From the IMG/VR virus record IMGVR_UViG_3300029955_000786, positions 1 through 25,678 of that record: a stretch of DNA of 25,678 nucleotides. The stretch is one strand, 5' to 3'. This document shows positions 1-7,144 of the stretch, piece by piece. Each line of letters starts with the position of its first letter. Position 1 is the first letter of the stretch. The notes beneath the pieces are model-generated. The model searched no databases and was not told where the DNA came from. It was given only the letters and a program-made list of their open reading frames with translations. The translations under genes were made by a program, and so were the position numbers. The stretch comes from a virus.

Positions 1-230
1 AGGCGTTCCAAAGTCTCATCTGCCAGGCTGACATTCGTTTCATAGAACAGATCCACCACGCGCCTGGAAAATTTCGGAATGAACAAAACCTCCACGTCTC
101 CCACCTCCAATTTACGGCGGCGGAGGGAACCCGCCACGATCAGGCGATCAACCGAGGGCCTCAAGGCCCGGCACAATTCCGCCGCCACTTCCATGGCGGC
201 CGCCCGGGGATATTTTTTCTTGTTGCTCAT
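1..230 (-). CDS. Pol-beta-type nucleotidyltransferase, partial (C-terminus outside window)
   Basis: A minus-strand reading frame starts with ATG at 230 and runs off the left edge after 76 codons. Residues 34-48 read GSLRRRKLEVGDVEV, which is the nucleotidyltransferase signature of the DNA polymerase beta/PolX superfamily: a Gly-Ser followed by two Arg, then an acidic pair (Asp45, Glu47) that binds the catalytic metal. Short phage proteins with this GS-RR-GD-[IV]-[ED] pattern are usually annotated as nucleotidyltransferases of unknown substrate. The gene follows dnaB, suggesting a role in phage DNA synthesis or repair. The family assignment is fairly safe; polymerase activity cannot be judged because most of the protein is missing. 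Confidence 0.75.
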   Translation of the reverse strand, partial: MSNKKKYPRAAAMEVAAELCRALRPSVDRLIVAGSLRRRKLEVGDVEVLFIPKFSRRVVDLFYETNVSLADETLER

Positions 231-232
231 GG

Positions 233-322
233 TCAATTGGATGGTGGCAACGGTTTGGTCCAGGCCGGAACATAAATCACAGATTGAACCCCCATTGTGC
301 GGGCCTGATGGGTCAGTTTCAC
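233..322 (-). CDS. possible 29-aa peptide between dnaB and the nucleotidyltransferase
   Basis: A GTG codon overlaps the dnaB stop (GTGA) and opens a 29-codon frame that ends TGA two bases before the ATG of the nucleotidyltransferase. It exactly fills the gap between the two genes, which fits the tight overlapping style of this operon. It contains no recognisable motif and could simply be an intergenic spacer. Confidence 0.25.
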   Translation of the reverse strand: MKLTHQARTMGVQSVIYVPAWTKPLPPSN

Positions 323-1746
323 GGCGCATCCTCCTCCCGGATCTTCGCGCAGCTCTCAAAGCGTGTATACTCTTTCAGCAGCGTCAGATGGATATAGCCG
401 GTCGGGCCGTTGCGTTGTTTGGCCACCAGCAGGTTGACCGGGATCCCGTCGTGCTCCGCCGCCAGATCATCATCCTCGGTCTCGGGCTTGTACAGCATCC
501 CCACCAGGTCCGCATCCTGTTCGATGGATCCGGACTCGCGCAGATCCGAGAGGCGCGGTTTACGGCTCTTATCCTTTTCCAGTTCGCGGTTCAACTGGCT
601 CAGGACAATGATCGGCACGCGGAGTTCCTTGGCCAGGGCTTTGAGGCCACCGGAAATTTCGGAAATCTCAATCTGGCGATTCTCCTTGCCCTTGCGACTG
701 CTGGAGTTGAGCAACTGGAGGTAATCCACCACAAACAGCTTGATGCCGTGCTGTGCGTGCATCCGGCGCGCCCGCGCGCGGAGCTGGAGGATGGACAGGC
801 CCGCGCTGTCATCTATATACAGAGGTGCACCATTGATGCGCGCGGAGGAGGCCATCAGCTTGGGGAAATCGGCCTCATTCATGAAGCCGTCGCGGATATT
901 GCGCAGGTTCACCCGGCCCACGGAACACATCATGCGTAGGATCAGGCTCTCGCCGGGCATCTCCAAGCTGAACACGCCCACGGGCAACCGCAGATCCAGC
1001 GCCACATGTTCGGCGATGTTCATGGCCAGCGAGGTTTTGCCCATGCTCGGCCGGGCGGCGATGATGATCATCTCGCCCGGATGCAGGCCATCGGTCATTT
1101 GGTCCAGGTCCGTGAAGCCCGTGGCCAGGCCGCTGATCTCGCCCTGGCGATTGAACATGTGCTCAATGGTTACCAGCCCGGATTGCACCAGGTCGGAGAG
1201 TTTGCGCGTGCCGGATTGCGCGCGCGAATCGTTGACGTGGCTGATCTCCTTTTCCACCTCGTCCAGGAGCTGTTCCACGTCGCCCTCAAAATCATTCACC
1301 CGGCCCACCACGCCGGCACAGGTCTGGACCAGCCGGCGGAGCATGAATTTCTCGCGCACGATGCGGAGATAATAATCCAGATTGGCGGCGCTGGGCACGG
1401 CATCCTGAACCTGGCTCAAATACGCGATGCCCCCGATCTGCTCCAGGAGCTGACGATCCTTTAAGTGCTGTTGAACGGTGATTAAATCAATCGGCGTGCG
1501 CGCGTTGAACATCCCTGCCAGCGTTTCGTAAATGGTCTGATGCCGCAGATCGTAGAATGCGGCCTGGCCGTCATCCTTCAGGGATTCGACACATTGGCCG
1601 ATGCAGGTATTGGGATCCACCAGGCAGCAACCCAGCACGCCCTGTTCGGCCTCCAGGCTATGCGGCGGCAACCGGTCGCAACTGGCCGGCGCGGTCGCGC
1701 GCACGCGGCGGGCGCGCTTCAGGTCAACTGGGGTGGATTCGTTCAT
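319..1746 (-). CDS. dnaB: replicative DNA helicase DnaB
   Basis: About 475 residues, the normal length for DnaB, the ring-shaped ATP-dependent 5'-3' helicase of the replication fork. The N-terminal DnaB domain spans roughly residues 25-130 and begins with the typical PHSLEAEQGVLG. The RecA-like C-terminal domain has Walker A ARPSMGKT at about 231-238, the motif VFSLEMP, and Walker B LFVVDYLQLL at about 338-347. ATG codons exist at 1755 and 1746; I chose 1746 because its ATGA overlaps the stop of the upstream gene, as at most junctions here. Phage Mu borrows the host DnaB, so a phage copy in a transposable-phage early operon is notable. Family confidence is high. Confidence 0.93.
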   Translation of the reverse strand: MNESTPVDLKRARRVRATAPASCDRLPPHSLEAEQGVLGCCLVDPNTCIGQCVESLKDDGQAAFYDLRHQTIYETLAGMFNARTPIDLITVQQHLKDRQLLEQIGGIAYLSQVQDAVPSAANLDYYLRIVREKFMLRRLVQTCAGVVGRVNDFEGDVEQLLDEVEKEISHVNDSRAQSGTRKLSDLVQSGLVTIEHMFNRQGEISGLATGFTDLDQMTDGLHPGEMIIIAARPSMGKTSLAMNIAEHVALDLRLPVGVFSLEMPGESLILRMMCSVGRVNLRNIRDGFMNEADFPKLMASSARINGAPLYIDDSAGLSILQLRARARRMHAQHGIKLFVVDYLQLLNSSSRKGKENRQIEISEISGGLKALAKELRVPIIVLSQLNRELEKDKSRKPRLSDLRESGSIEQDADLVGMLYKPETEDDDLAAEHDGIPVNLLVAKQRNGPTGYIHLTLLKEYTRFESCAKIREEDAP

Positions 1747-1985
1747 AACTGCCATTTGCCCAGAAATTGCGATTTGATTTCCGATGCAATCCTTTCCATC
1801 CGCTGTTCAATTTCCCTGCGAAAGCTTGGGTGGGCAAAAAGCACCCCATCGGCCATAAACATCCGTGGAACATAACGGATGTTCTGTTCGCGCTGGGTCC
1901 ACTTTGCCCGCTTGCGCTTGTTTTTCGTCCTCGGGAAACGAAATTGGATGCGTTCCACAACCGCCATTGAATAGAAAATTTTCAT
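1743..1985 (-). CDS. small basic protein of unknown function, 80 aa
   Basis: An 80-codon frame ends in a 4-nt overlap with the dnaB start, indicating translational coupling. The protein is basic, with a Lys/Arg-rich stretch near residue 20 (TKNKRKRAKW), and has a helical C-terminus (about residues 55-75). I do not recognise a family. A second in-frame ATG at residue 7 is an alternative start. Upstream, a 14-codon frame (2036 to 1992) overlaps the preceding stop by ATGA and bridges the gap to this gene; it may be a leader or only spacer. Confidence 0.6.
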   Translation of the reverse strand: MKIFYSMAVVERIQFRFPRTKNKRKRAKWTQREQNIRYVPRMFMADGVLFAHPSFRREIEQRMERIASEIKSQFLGKWQL

Positions 1986-2032
1986 GATCGGTTAAACGCC
2001 GCTCTCCATGACCGCGTTTATGAGTAGGTGTC

Positions 2033-2470
2033 TCATGATTGCACCTCCAGCATCCCATCCTTGAACGCCCCCTTGACTCGCCCCCAATGCTCGACCAGCA
2101 ACCACTCAAGGGCCATGCCAGGCTTTCCTGACAGGGATTTGAAAATGATCATCCCGCCGTATTGGACGTAATTGCCCGGCTTGGCGTTCTCCCACCCATT
2201 TGGATCTGACAGGCGATCCAATGCTTGTTGCGCCTCGCGTGCCAGTCGCTCAGCGGACGGCGGCCAGCCAGAACGCGTCCATTCAGCAAAGCTTTCATTG
2301 ATCGGGATGGGCTCCCCCACTTCCCGGCACCAACGCCAACCCGCATCATGAAAGGCTTTGGCCAGCCGATCCCAGTCAGGGATGATGATTCCCGCCTTGA
2401 CTGGCATAATCGGCCCTTTCAACGGCGGCACATCCGCCAGATCATAGCACCATTCAGCGTCACAGTTCAT
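2033..2470 (-). CDS. unknown protein, 145 aa
   Basis: A 145-residue acidic protein rich in Trp (about ten), with several Trp-Arg and Trp-Asp pairs. It has no transmembrane segment, signal peptide or Cys-pair zinc site. The start ATG at 2470 overlaps the stop of the gam-like gene by 4 nt, so it is probably translated from the same message. The composition and position among early genes suggest a small cytosolic phage protein, but I recognise no family and assign no function. Confidence 0.65.
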   Translation of the reverse strand: MNCDAEWCYDLADVPPLKGPIMPVKAGIIIPDWDRLAKAFHDAGWRWCREVGEPIPINESFAEWTRSGWPPSAERLAREAQQALDRLSDPNGWENAKPGNYVQYGGMIIFKSLSGKPGMALEWLLVEHWGRVKGAFKDGMLEVQS

Positions 2471-2988
2471 GATTCCACCTCGCTCTTCGCCTCGCCCAGG
2501 GATTTCTGGACCAAGGCTTCGATGTCATCATCATTCGCACGCACGACGGGTTTGTCGGCGCCGGAAACGATGTTGCAGCCGAGGCGTTGGAGCAGCTCGC
2601 GCGGGAGCTTTTTGAACGCGGTCTTGATGATGCTCACGGAGCGATCGAGAACCGTCTCCGCCTGTTTGGCCGGCAATAGCTTTTCAATGCGATCCACCAG
2701 GATGGTGGTCTCCGGCATGGTGATGGCATCCTGCTCCTTGACGAAGCCCACGATGATGCCGCTGAACTCCACGGTCTTGGGCTTTTTGAACAGGTCGCGA
2801 CACGTCTCCAGATTGGCGACCAGGGTCGCGCGGGTACTGGCACAGGCGCCTTGCAGCTCGCGGATGGTTTGATCCAGCTCGCGCGTGGCGAGGCGGATGG
2901 TTTTCTGGCGCTCCTCAAATTTCCGGCGCAGTTTGGCACGGTCCTCGGCGAGCTGACGGCAGTTTTCGGCAATAATGGCTTGGCTCAT
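2467..2988 (-). CDS. gam: Gam-like host-nuclease inhibitor
   Basis: A 173-residue protein with the layout of Mu Gam. Gam binds the ends of linear phage DNA and protects them from host exonucleases such as RecBCD, and is related to eukaryotic Ku. The first 75 residues form a long Glu/Arg/Lys-rich coiled coil. Then comes a beta segment, KKPKTVEFSGIIVGF at about 69-83, which corresponds to the PKS...GKVGF block of the family. A helical C-terminus follows, with RLGCNIVSG near 138 matching the conserved LG-x-x-[IV] stretch. Gene order (transposase, ATPase, small genes, gam) parallels the early region of Mu. Assignment is by pattern, with low sequence identity expected. Confidence 0.78.
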   Translation of the reverse strand: MSQAIIAENCRQLAEDRAKLRRKFEERQKTIRLATRELDQTIRELQGACASTRATLVANLETCRDLFKKPKTVEFSGIIVGFVKEQDAITMPETTILVDRIEKLLPAKQAETVLDRSVSIIKTAFKKLPRELLQRLGCNIVSGADKPVVRANDDDIEALVQKSLGEAKSEVES

Positions 2989-2989
2989 G

Positions 2990-3145
2990 TTATTCTTTCG
3001 ATGGTTGCTGCTGGATTGTGGCCCAGCGGCGGTTTTCAGATTCGATCAATTGCTGGACGTTCTCTTCGGCATCCTGGCTCTGGCAGGCTGCCAGCCGCGC
3101 TTCCAGTTCGCGCAGCCGGGCTAAATGTTGGGTTTCATCATTCAT
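2990..3145 (-). CDS. small coiled-coil protein, 51 aa
   Basis: A 51-codon frame from ATG 3145 to TAA 2990, ending two bases before the gam ATG. The product is highly charged and almost entirely helical, with heptad-like Leu spacing in the first 20 residues (HLARLRELEARLAAC), then a Gln/Glu-rich tail. It fills the gap between the zinc-ribbon gene and gam and has normal codon use. Function unknown; the coiled coil suggests a binding partner, possibly Gam, whose N-terminus is also a coiled coil. Confidence 0.6.
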   Translation of the reverse strand: MNDETQHLARLRELEARLAACQSQDAEENVQQLIESENRRWATIQQQPSKE

Positions 3146-3157
3146 AATTCATCCTTC

Positions 3158-3382
3158 TTACTTGGCTGTTGGCAGTTCCGGGCAGGCCGCTTCATCCACG
3201 GCGCGGCGCATGGCCGCGAACCATTCCGCCGGGAGCATCTTGCGCGTGATGGGAGCCGGGATGAAGTTGCAAGCCAGATGCCCGCAGCGCGGACAGGCCA
3301 CATTGGCTTGCGTGATCGCCTCATAACTCATGAAGACGACATCGTCGCAGTGATCGCAGAACCAATGGCCTTTGGCTTTCAT
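3158..3382 (-). CDS. zinc-ribbon protein, 74 aa
   Basis: A 74-residue protein with two Cys pairs: CDHC at residues 9-12 and CPRC at about 30-33, the knuckles of a treble-clef or zinc-ribbon fold. The C-terminal half is helical, with one further Cys near the end. The start ATG overlaps the stop of the upstream 40-aa frame (ATGA). Zinc ribbons of this size are common in phage early operons as adaptors to nucleic acid or host proteins. I infer metal binding from the Cys spacing; no specific role can be given. Confidence 0.75.
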   Translation of the reverse strand: MKAKGHWFCDHCDDVVFMSYEAITQANVACPRCGHLACNFIPAPITRKMLPAEWFAAMRRAVDEAACPELPTAK

Positions 3383-3501
3383 TCGGGATATGGCGACGAC
3401 AGCGCCGAGGTCTTGCGGCCTGCGCGGCGGGCATGGTAGGTTGTGAGGCTCATAAATTCACCCATTGCGCGGCCATGGCGGGTTAGTGGTAGCGGGCTCA
3501 T
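3379..3501 (-). CDS. possible 40-aa basic peptide
   Basis: A 40-codon frame whose ATG (3501) overlaps the stop of the Cys-rich peptide upstream and whose TGA (3379) overlaps the ATG of the zinc-ribbon gene, both by ATGA. The double coupling is the main support. The peptide is rich in Arg, Ser and Pro and has no motif. A second in-frame ATG at 3453, preceded by GGGTGA, could give a 24-aa product instead. Confidence 0.4.
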   Translation of the reverse strand: MSPLPLTRHGRAMGEFMSLTTYHARRAGRKTSALSSPYPE

Positions 3502-3614
3502 ATGCCATCACCATCAATGAATCCATGGCCGCACCATTGGCATATATCCCTCGTCAATTCGTTGTACCGGCAGCACTGCCAGCACTGCCAACAATTTGTC
3601 AGAATTGTTTTCAT
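3498..3614 (-). CDS. mini zinc-ribbon peptide, 38 aa
   Basis: A 38-codon frame beginning 17 nt after the stop of the MuB-like gene. It has six Cys, including CWQCWQCC at residues 8-15 and CQWCGH at about 29-34. The two Cys pairs are spaced like a rubredoxin-type zinc knuckle. It ends in a 4-nt overlap with the next frame. It is too short for most gene callers, but the Cys pattern and coupling argue that it is real. It is probably a zinc-binding peptide of unknown target. Confidence 0.6.
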   Translation of the reverse strand: MKTILTNCWQCWQCCRYNELTRDICQWCGHGFIDGDGI

Positions 3615-3630
3615 GGTTTCTCAGGTGACC

Positions 3631-4698
3631 TCAATTGCGGGTTGCAAATTTCAGGTTGCGGTTCAATTCCCGGCTCACCTTGGTGATGGCGGATTCCACG
3701 CGGTCCTGGGTGGCGGCCGTGTCGCGCTGCAAAAACTTCTGAAGCCGAGCGACCAGGCTGTAATGGCCGAAATTCGAGGCGGAATCCGCAATGAGCTTCA
3801 AGGCCGACGCGCGATCGGCGAATTGATCCTCGCCGAAGAACAGGCCGGCATCGGCTGGGGAGATGACGCTCACGCGCACCACTGCATGCGTGCGCCGGTC
3901 AATCTGATTGGCCTCGTCCGGGTAATAACGGTGCCAGGCCACATTGGCCAGGGGCGTGCAGGTGAGCACCAGCACCATCTTGGTGCGGTTCAGCAAGTCA
4001 ATGAACAGGTTCAACGGATAGGTGGAAAGGAACCGGCCCTCCTCAATGAATACCAGGGTGGATTTCCGGCGCAGTTGATCCACGAGCGCGTCTTCAATGT
4101 CCGTGGACATGTCGTAGCGGAACTGGTTGAGCGGCTCGCCCAGGCGGATTTTCAATCCCGCGCAAATATCCTTCAGCACCGTCAGCTTGGCGCGCTGGCG
4201 CAGATCCCGCGTGGCCGGCTTCCAGGAATCCCGGCAATTGACGAAGCCCATGGAAAAATCGTTCTTGAGCTTTTTGGCCAGATGCTGAAACAGGAAGCTC
4301 TTGGAACCGCCCGTGGGGGCGATGTATTGGATGGCGCGCTCCGGGCTTTTCTTGTCGCGGCATTCCCGGGCGGCGATCGCCGTGGCCGCGAAATGCGAGA
4401 GGGGCAGAATCTTGACATCCTCCGACATCATCCGGCGCTGCTGGAGTTCAGGCAGTTCATCCATGAACTCCGCCAGCTCCCGCATCAGCGCCTCGGGATC
4501 TTCAATCTTGTTGAAGTAACTGGTTTTGCCCGCCTCCAAGGCATCCAGGATTTGGGAGAGCTTGCTCGGCGTGCCGATGCAGGAGGAACCAAACTCCGCG
4601 CAGAATTCCGCCTGGTTGGCACCGGACTCCTTTTGCAGGGCCAGCAAGGTGGCGCGCTGCGTTTCGTTCGGACTCCATTCGTTCTTTTTGTTACTCAT
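3631..4698 (-). CDS. MuB-like AAA+ ATPase, transposition protein
   Basis: 355 residues. Residues 20-65 look like a small helix-turn-helix, as in the N-terminus of Mu B. An AAA+-type core follows: a P-loop at 127-134 reading APTGGSKS, Walker B LVFIEE at 215-220, and a sensor-1-like LVLTCTPLANVAW near 243-255. MuB binds DNA as ATP-dependent filaments, selects target DNA and activates the transposase. Here the P-loop lacks both standard Gly of GxxxxGK and Walker B has Glu for Asp, so ATP handling may differ. It lies downstream of the transposase, with one 103-aa gene between them. Reported as MuB-like rather than orthologous. Confidence 0.8.
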   Translation of the reverse strand: MSNKKNEWSPNETQRATLLALQKESGANQAEFCAEFGSSCIGTPSKLSQILDALEAGKTSYFNKIEDPEALMRELAEFMDELPELQQRRMMSEDVKILPLSHFAATAIAARECRDKKSPERAIQYIAPTGGSKSFLFQHLAKKLKNDFSMGFVNCRDSWKPATRDLRQRAKLTVLKDICAGLKIRLGEPLNQFRYDMSTDIEDALVDQLRRKSTLVFIEEGRFLSTYPLNLFIDLLNRTKMVLVLTCTPLANVAWHRYYPDEANQIDRRTHAVVRVSVISPADAGLFFGEDQFADRASALKLIADSASNFGHYSLVARLQKFLQRDTAATQDRVESAITKVSRELNRNLKFATRN

Positions 4699-4715
4699 AT
4701 TTGGCCTTCGTTGAT

Positions 4716-5027
4716 TTATTCGCGGCAGATGTCCTGGATCAGCCGCATTTCCGTGTTGGTGCTGCTATCCGCAATGTCCCGGATGCGATCCAATTTTTCA
4801 GAAGCAGACTGGCGGGTAAGTTGGATGAATGTGTTTTCCTCAATCTCGTCCTCCGACATGCCAGTCAGCGCGGCATGGGCGGCTTTGACATCCTCAAAGG
4901 TTTGAGTGTAGGCTCCCATGTGGTATCTCACATCAGGATTTTCCCGGATGCGTTTCAGGACGCCGCCCAATGCGGTCCTCGCCAGTTGGATGGTTTCCTT
5001 TTTGATTTCAGGAGGTGTGTCGATCAT
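4716..5027 (-). CDS. unknown acidic helical protein, 103 aa
   Basis: A 103-residue, mostly helical, acidic protein lying between transposase and ATPase genes, with no motif I recognise. Upstream of its ATG is a GAAGG sequence at good spacing. The 17 bases spanning this leader and start codon are identical to those at the start of the ATPase gene (TCATATTTGGCCTTCGT on the plus strand at 5024-5040 and 4695-4711). The shared leader suggests similar translation control. Its position could indicate a transposition accessory role, which is inference only. Confidence 0.65.
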   Translation of the reverse strand: MIDTPPEIKKETIQLARTALGGVLKRIRENPDVRYHMGAYTQTFEDVKAAHAALTGMSEDEIEENTFIQLTRQSASEKLDRIRDIADSSTNTEMRLIQDICRE

Positions 5028-5061
5028 ATTTGGCCTTCGTGTTGTTTGTTGCTGTTGGTTT

Positions 5062-5090
5062 GGAACTCGCGGGCAGACGCCCGCACTAAA
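5062..5090. repeat. palindromic repeat copy A
   Basis: The core reads GCGGGC-AGAC-GCCCGC (5069-5084), preceded by GGAACTC and followed by ACTAAA. It lies directly after the transposase stop codon (minus strand), so its RNA would fold into a 6-bp GC stem there and could act as a 3' processing or weak termination element. It shares the GAACTCGC-stem-GCGC-AC pattern with copies at 8819, 17813, 22147 and 25431. Confidence 0.8.
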
Positions 5091-7127
5091 TTAGTCAAAT
5101 TGGGTATCCGGCGCGGCGGTTTCGCGGGCCAGCAGGTCGCTGGTGCAATCGGGTTCGGCCTTGACCAGGACTGGCTCGGCGGCCAGGGGCTGGCCTTTGG
5201 CCACGGTGGCGTTGTGGGCGCAGCGGGCGATGTCCTCGCGGGTGATGGCGCCGGATAACTGGCGGGCATCGGCGATCAGCGGGGCCAGGGCCGCGCGCTT
5301 GGCGGCAAAGGCGGAATGCAGGGCGGAGGCATCGGTCCGTTCCACGCGACCGTAATTTTCGGCGCACCCGGCAAAGCTGCCGTCCGCGTTGTACAGCCAC
5401 GCCTGGCGCGGATCCACAGGATTGACGCGCACCAGGTACTTGTCATCCTCGCGGAGCGGTTCCACCGTACCGCGGCCGTCGCGGCGGGTCAGACCGAACC
5501 GCAGCGGTTCATCCGGATCCACTTCGCTGCACTGCACTTCCAGCATGCCGCGCTTGACCGCCTTTTCCACCACGGGGCCGGATTCAATGCGGGCCATCAT
5601 CACCGCGGCCACGGCCAGCGGCAGCTTGGTAAACCGCGCCGCCCCGCGCGCAAAGACTTCGGCCGGCGAAAGATTCCGCTCCCGCTTTAGCGCGGGATTG
5701 GCGGCCAGCACGGCCGCGAGCGCGGCCACATCATGCGGGGCAAACTCCAGCAATTTCTGTTCGGGTTGCCAGGCGGCGGCGAGCTGGGGACGCCATTCCG
5801 TGATCACATGCCCGCATTTCCGCCAGCCTTCCAGCGAATGGTCCGTGCGGCAATTGATCAATTCCACCAGGTCATGCAGCCGGGCGATGGCTTCCACATG
5901 ATTCAGCATGCCGTGGCGGAGCAGATCGGCGCGCTCCAAGGGCAGCTTTTGGGCCAGCTTGATCAGCAGCTTCACATCGCGTTCCATCCCCGGCAATCCT
6001 TCAGGCATGGGCAGGCCGGATGAATACGATCCGGTCTGACCGGGAAATTCCAGCAGGCCGGCGGCGCGATTGCGCTGGAGGTTGAACCACGTTTCCAGCG
6101 GGGCTTTCCAGCGGGGGTTGCCGCCGCCCGGCCCAGTGAACAGGGCGGGAATGCCCGGACCGCCGCCGGCGGGGCCGCGATTGACGGTGATCGGGATCCC
6201 GAAATCGTGGAAAATCTGCTCAATCCATTCCGGCACATTGGCCGTGCCCTTTTCGCAGATGATCCCGGTACCGGCCGTGCGGTACCCAATGCCGGTGAAC
6301 ATGGCCACCAGCAGGAAAATCATTTCGCGGTTTTTCAACCCCTGCAACGCGCCCACTTCATCGCGGATCGCGGGCTTGTAACCGCGCATCACATTGGACC
6401 CGCTGAACAGGTCCAGCACATGGAATCCCAACAGCCGGCACGTCTGCGCAAACGCCGTGACTTTGAAATCCTCCCATGAATCGTCCAGGATCAGGAATTG
6501 TCCCGGCTCCAGCCCCACCCGCGTGGAGAGGATCATGGGGGCCAGCTGGCTGGCCGCACTGGGGCCGCGCTGGATCAGCCGGCGGGTGAATCGGGGCACG
6601 CGTTTCTTGGCCACCAATCGCAGATTGCCTTCGGTCCAGCCCTTGGGCACTCCGGCCACGGATTTGGGATCCGCCGGCGGCGGGGCATCATAGCCGGGAA
6701 TGGCACAGCTGGCGTCGCCAGCGCGCCATTTATCCAGGCGGATGACGAGCTTGGTGTAGATGGACCGGAACTTATCGCGCTGGTTCAGCGCCCATTCCGA
6801 GGCCAGATAATCCACAAACGCAGCGGGCAATTGGGCTTGGGAAGGATTCTGCCAGGCTTTGCCGGCGATCGCGGAATCCACCAGCACCTTCCAATCGCCC
6901 GCCGCCTGCAAAAACTGCCGGTAAAGCTGATGCAATGAGGCCACGTTCATGCCGCGCACGCCTGCATTGGCGGCGGCCACGGCCTTGCAGCCGTCATTGA
7001 TGCTGCCGGTCTGGGCCATGGCGTGGATCGTGCGCAGGGCGGCCAGGCGGCGTTGCACCACGAATTGCGCCCGCTCATTCAACGAAGCGAACAGGTCAAT
7101 GTCACTGGCGATGTGGAATAGCTTCAT
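5091..7127 (-). CDS. Mu-type transposase (MuA-like, RNase H/integrase fold)
   Basis: 678 residues from ATG 7127 (an upstream TTG at 7163 would overlap the previous gene). The N-terminal 200 residues are helical and should bind transposon ends. The catalytic core follows: ILDDSWEDF with the first acidic residue at Asp215/216, IICEKGTA with Glu292 where the family normally has Asp, and KAPLETWF with Glu345. Spacings of about 76 and 53 resemble those of MuA. A beta-barrel-like C-terminal domain contains KYLVRVNP and WLYNADGSFAG (about 565-590), as in the MuA barrel. The enzyme would cut and join phage DNA ends for integration and replicative transposition. The MuB-like gene lies nearby downstream. 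Highly confident of class. Confidence 0.92.
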   Translation of the reverse strand: MKLFHIASDIDLFASLNERAQFVVQRRLAALRTIHAMAQTGSINDGCKAVAAANAGVRGMNVASLHQLYRQFLQAAGDWKVLVDSAIAGKAWQNPSQAQLPAAFVDYLASEWALNQRDKFRSIYTKLVIRLDKWRAGDASCAIPGYDAPPPADPKSVAGVPKGWTEGNLRLVAKKRVPRFTRRLIQRGPSAASQLAPMILSTRVGLEPGQFLILDDSWEDFKVTAFAQTCRLLGFHVLDLFSGSNVMRGYKPAIRDEVGALQGLKNREMIFLLVAMFTGIGYRTAGTGIICEKGTANVPEWIEQIFHDFGIPITVNRGPAGGGPGIPALFTGPGGGNPRWKAPLETWFNLQRNRAAGLLEFPGQTGSYSSGLPMPEGLPGMERDVKLLIKLAQKLPLERADLLRHGMLNHVEAIARLHDLVELINCRTDHSLEGWRKCGHVITEWRPQLAAAWQPEQKLLEFAPHDVAALAAVLAANPALKRERNLSPAEVFARGAARFTKLPLAVAAVMMARIESGPVVEKAVKRGMLEVQCSEVDPDEPLRFGLTRRDGRGTVEPLREDDKYLVRVNPVDPRQAWLYNADGSFAGCAENYGRVERTDASALHSAFAAKRAALAPLIADARQLSGAITREDIARCAHNATVAKGQPLAAEPVLVKAEPDCTSDLLARETAAPDTQFD

Positions 7128-7144
7128 ATTGGGTCCAGCGCTGG

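Noticed and set aside
79-1464. Several plus-strand open frames opposite dnaB
   Set aside because: They are antisense to a clear DnaB gene and have low-complexity translations with no motif; high GC third positions keep opposite frames open.
3502-4905. 467-codon plus-strand frame opposite the MuB-like gene
   Set aside because: Although long, its translation is His/Gln/Gly-rich antisense without recognisable domains, while the minus strand encodes the ATPase.
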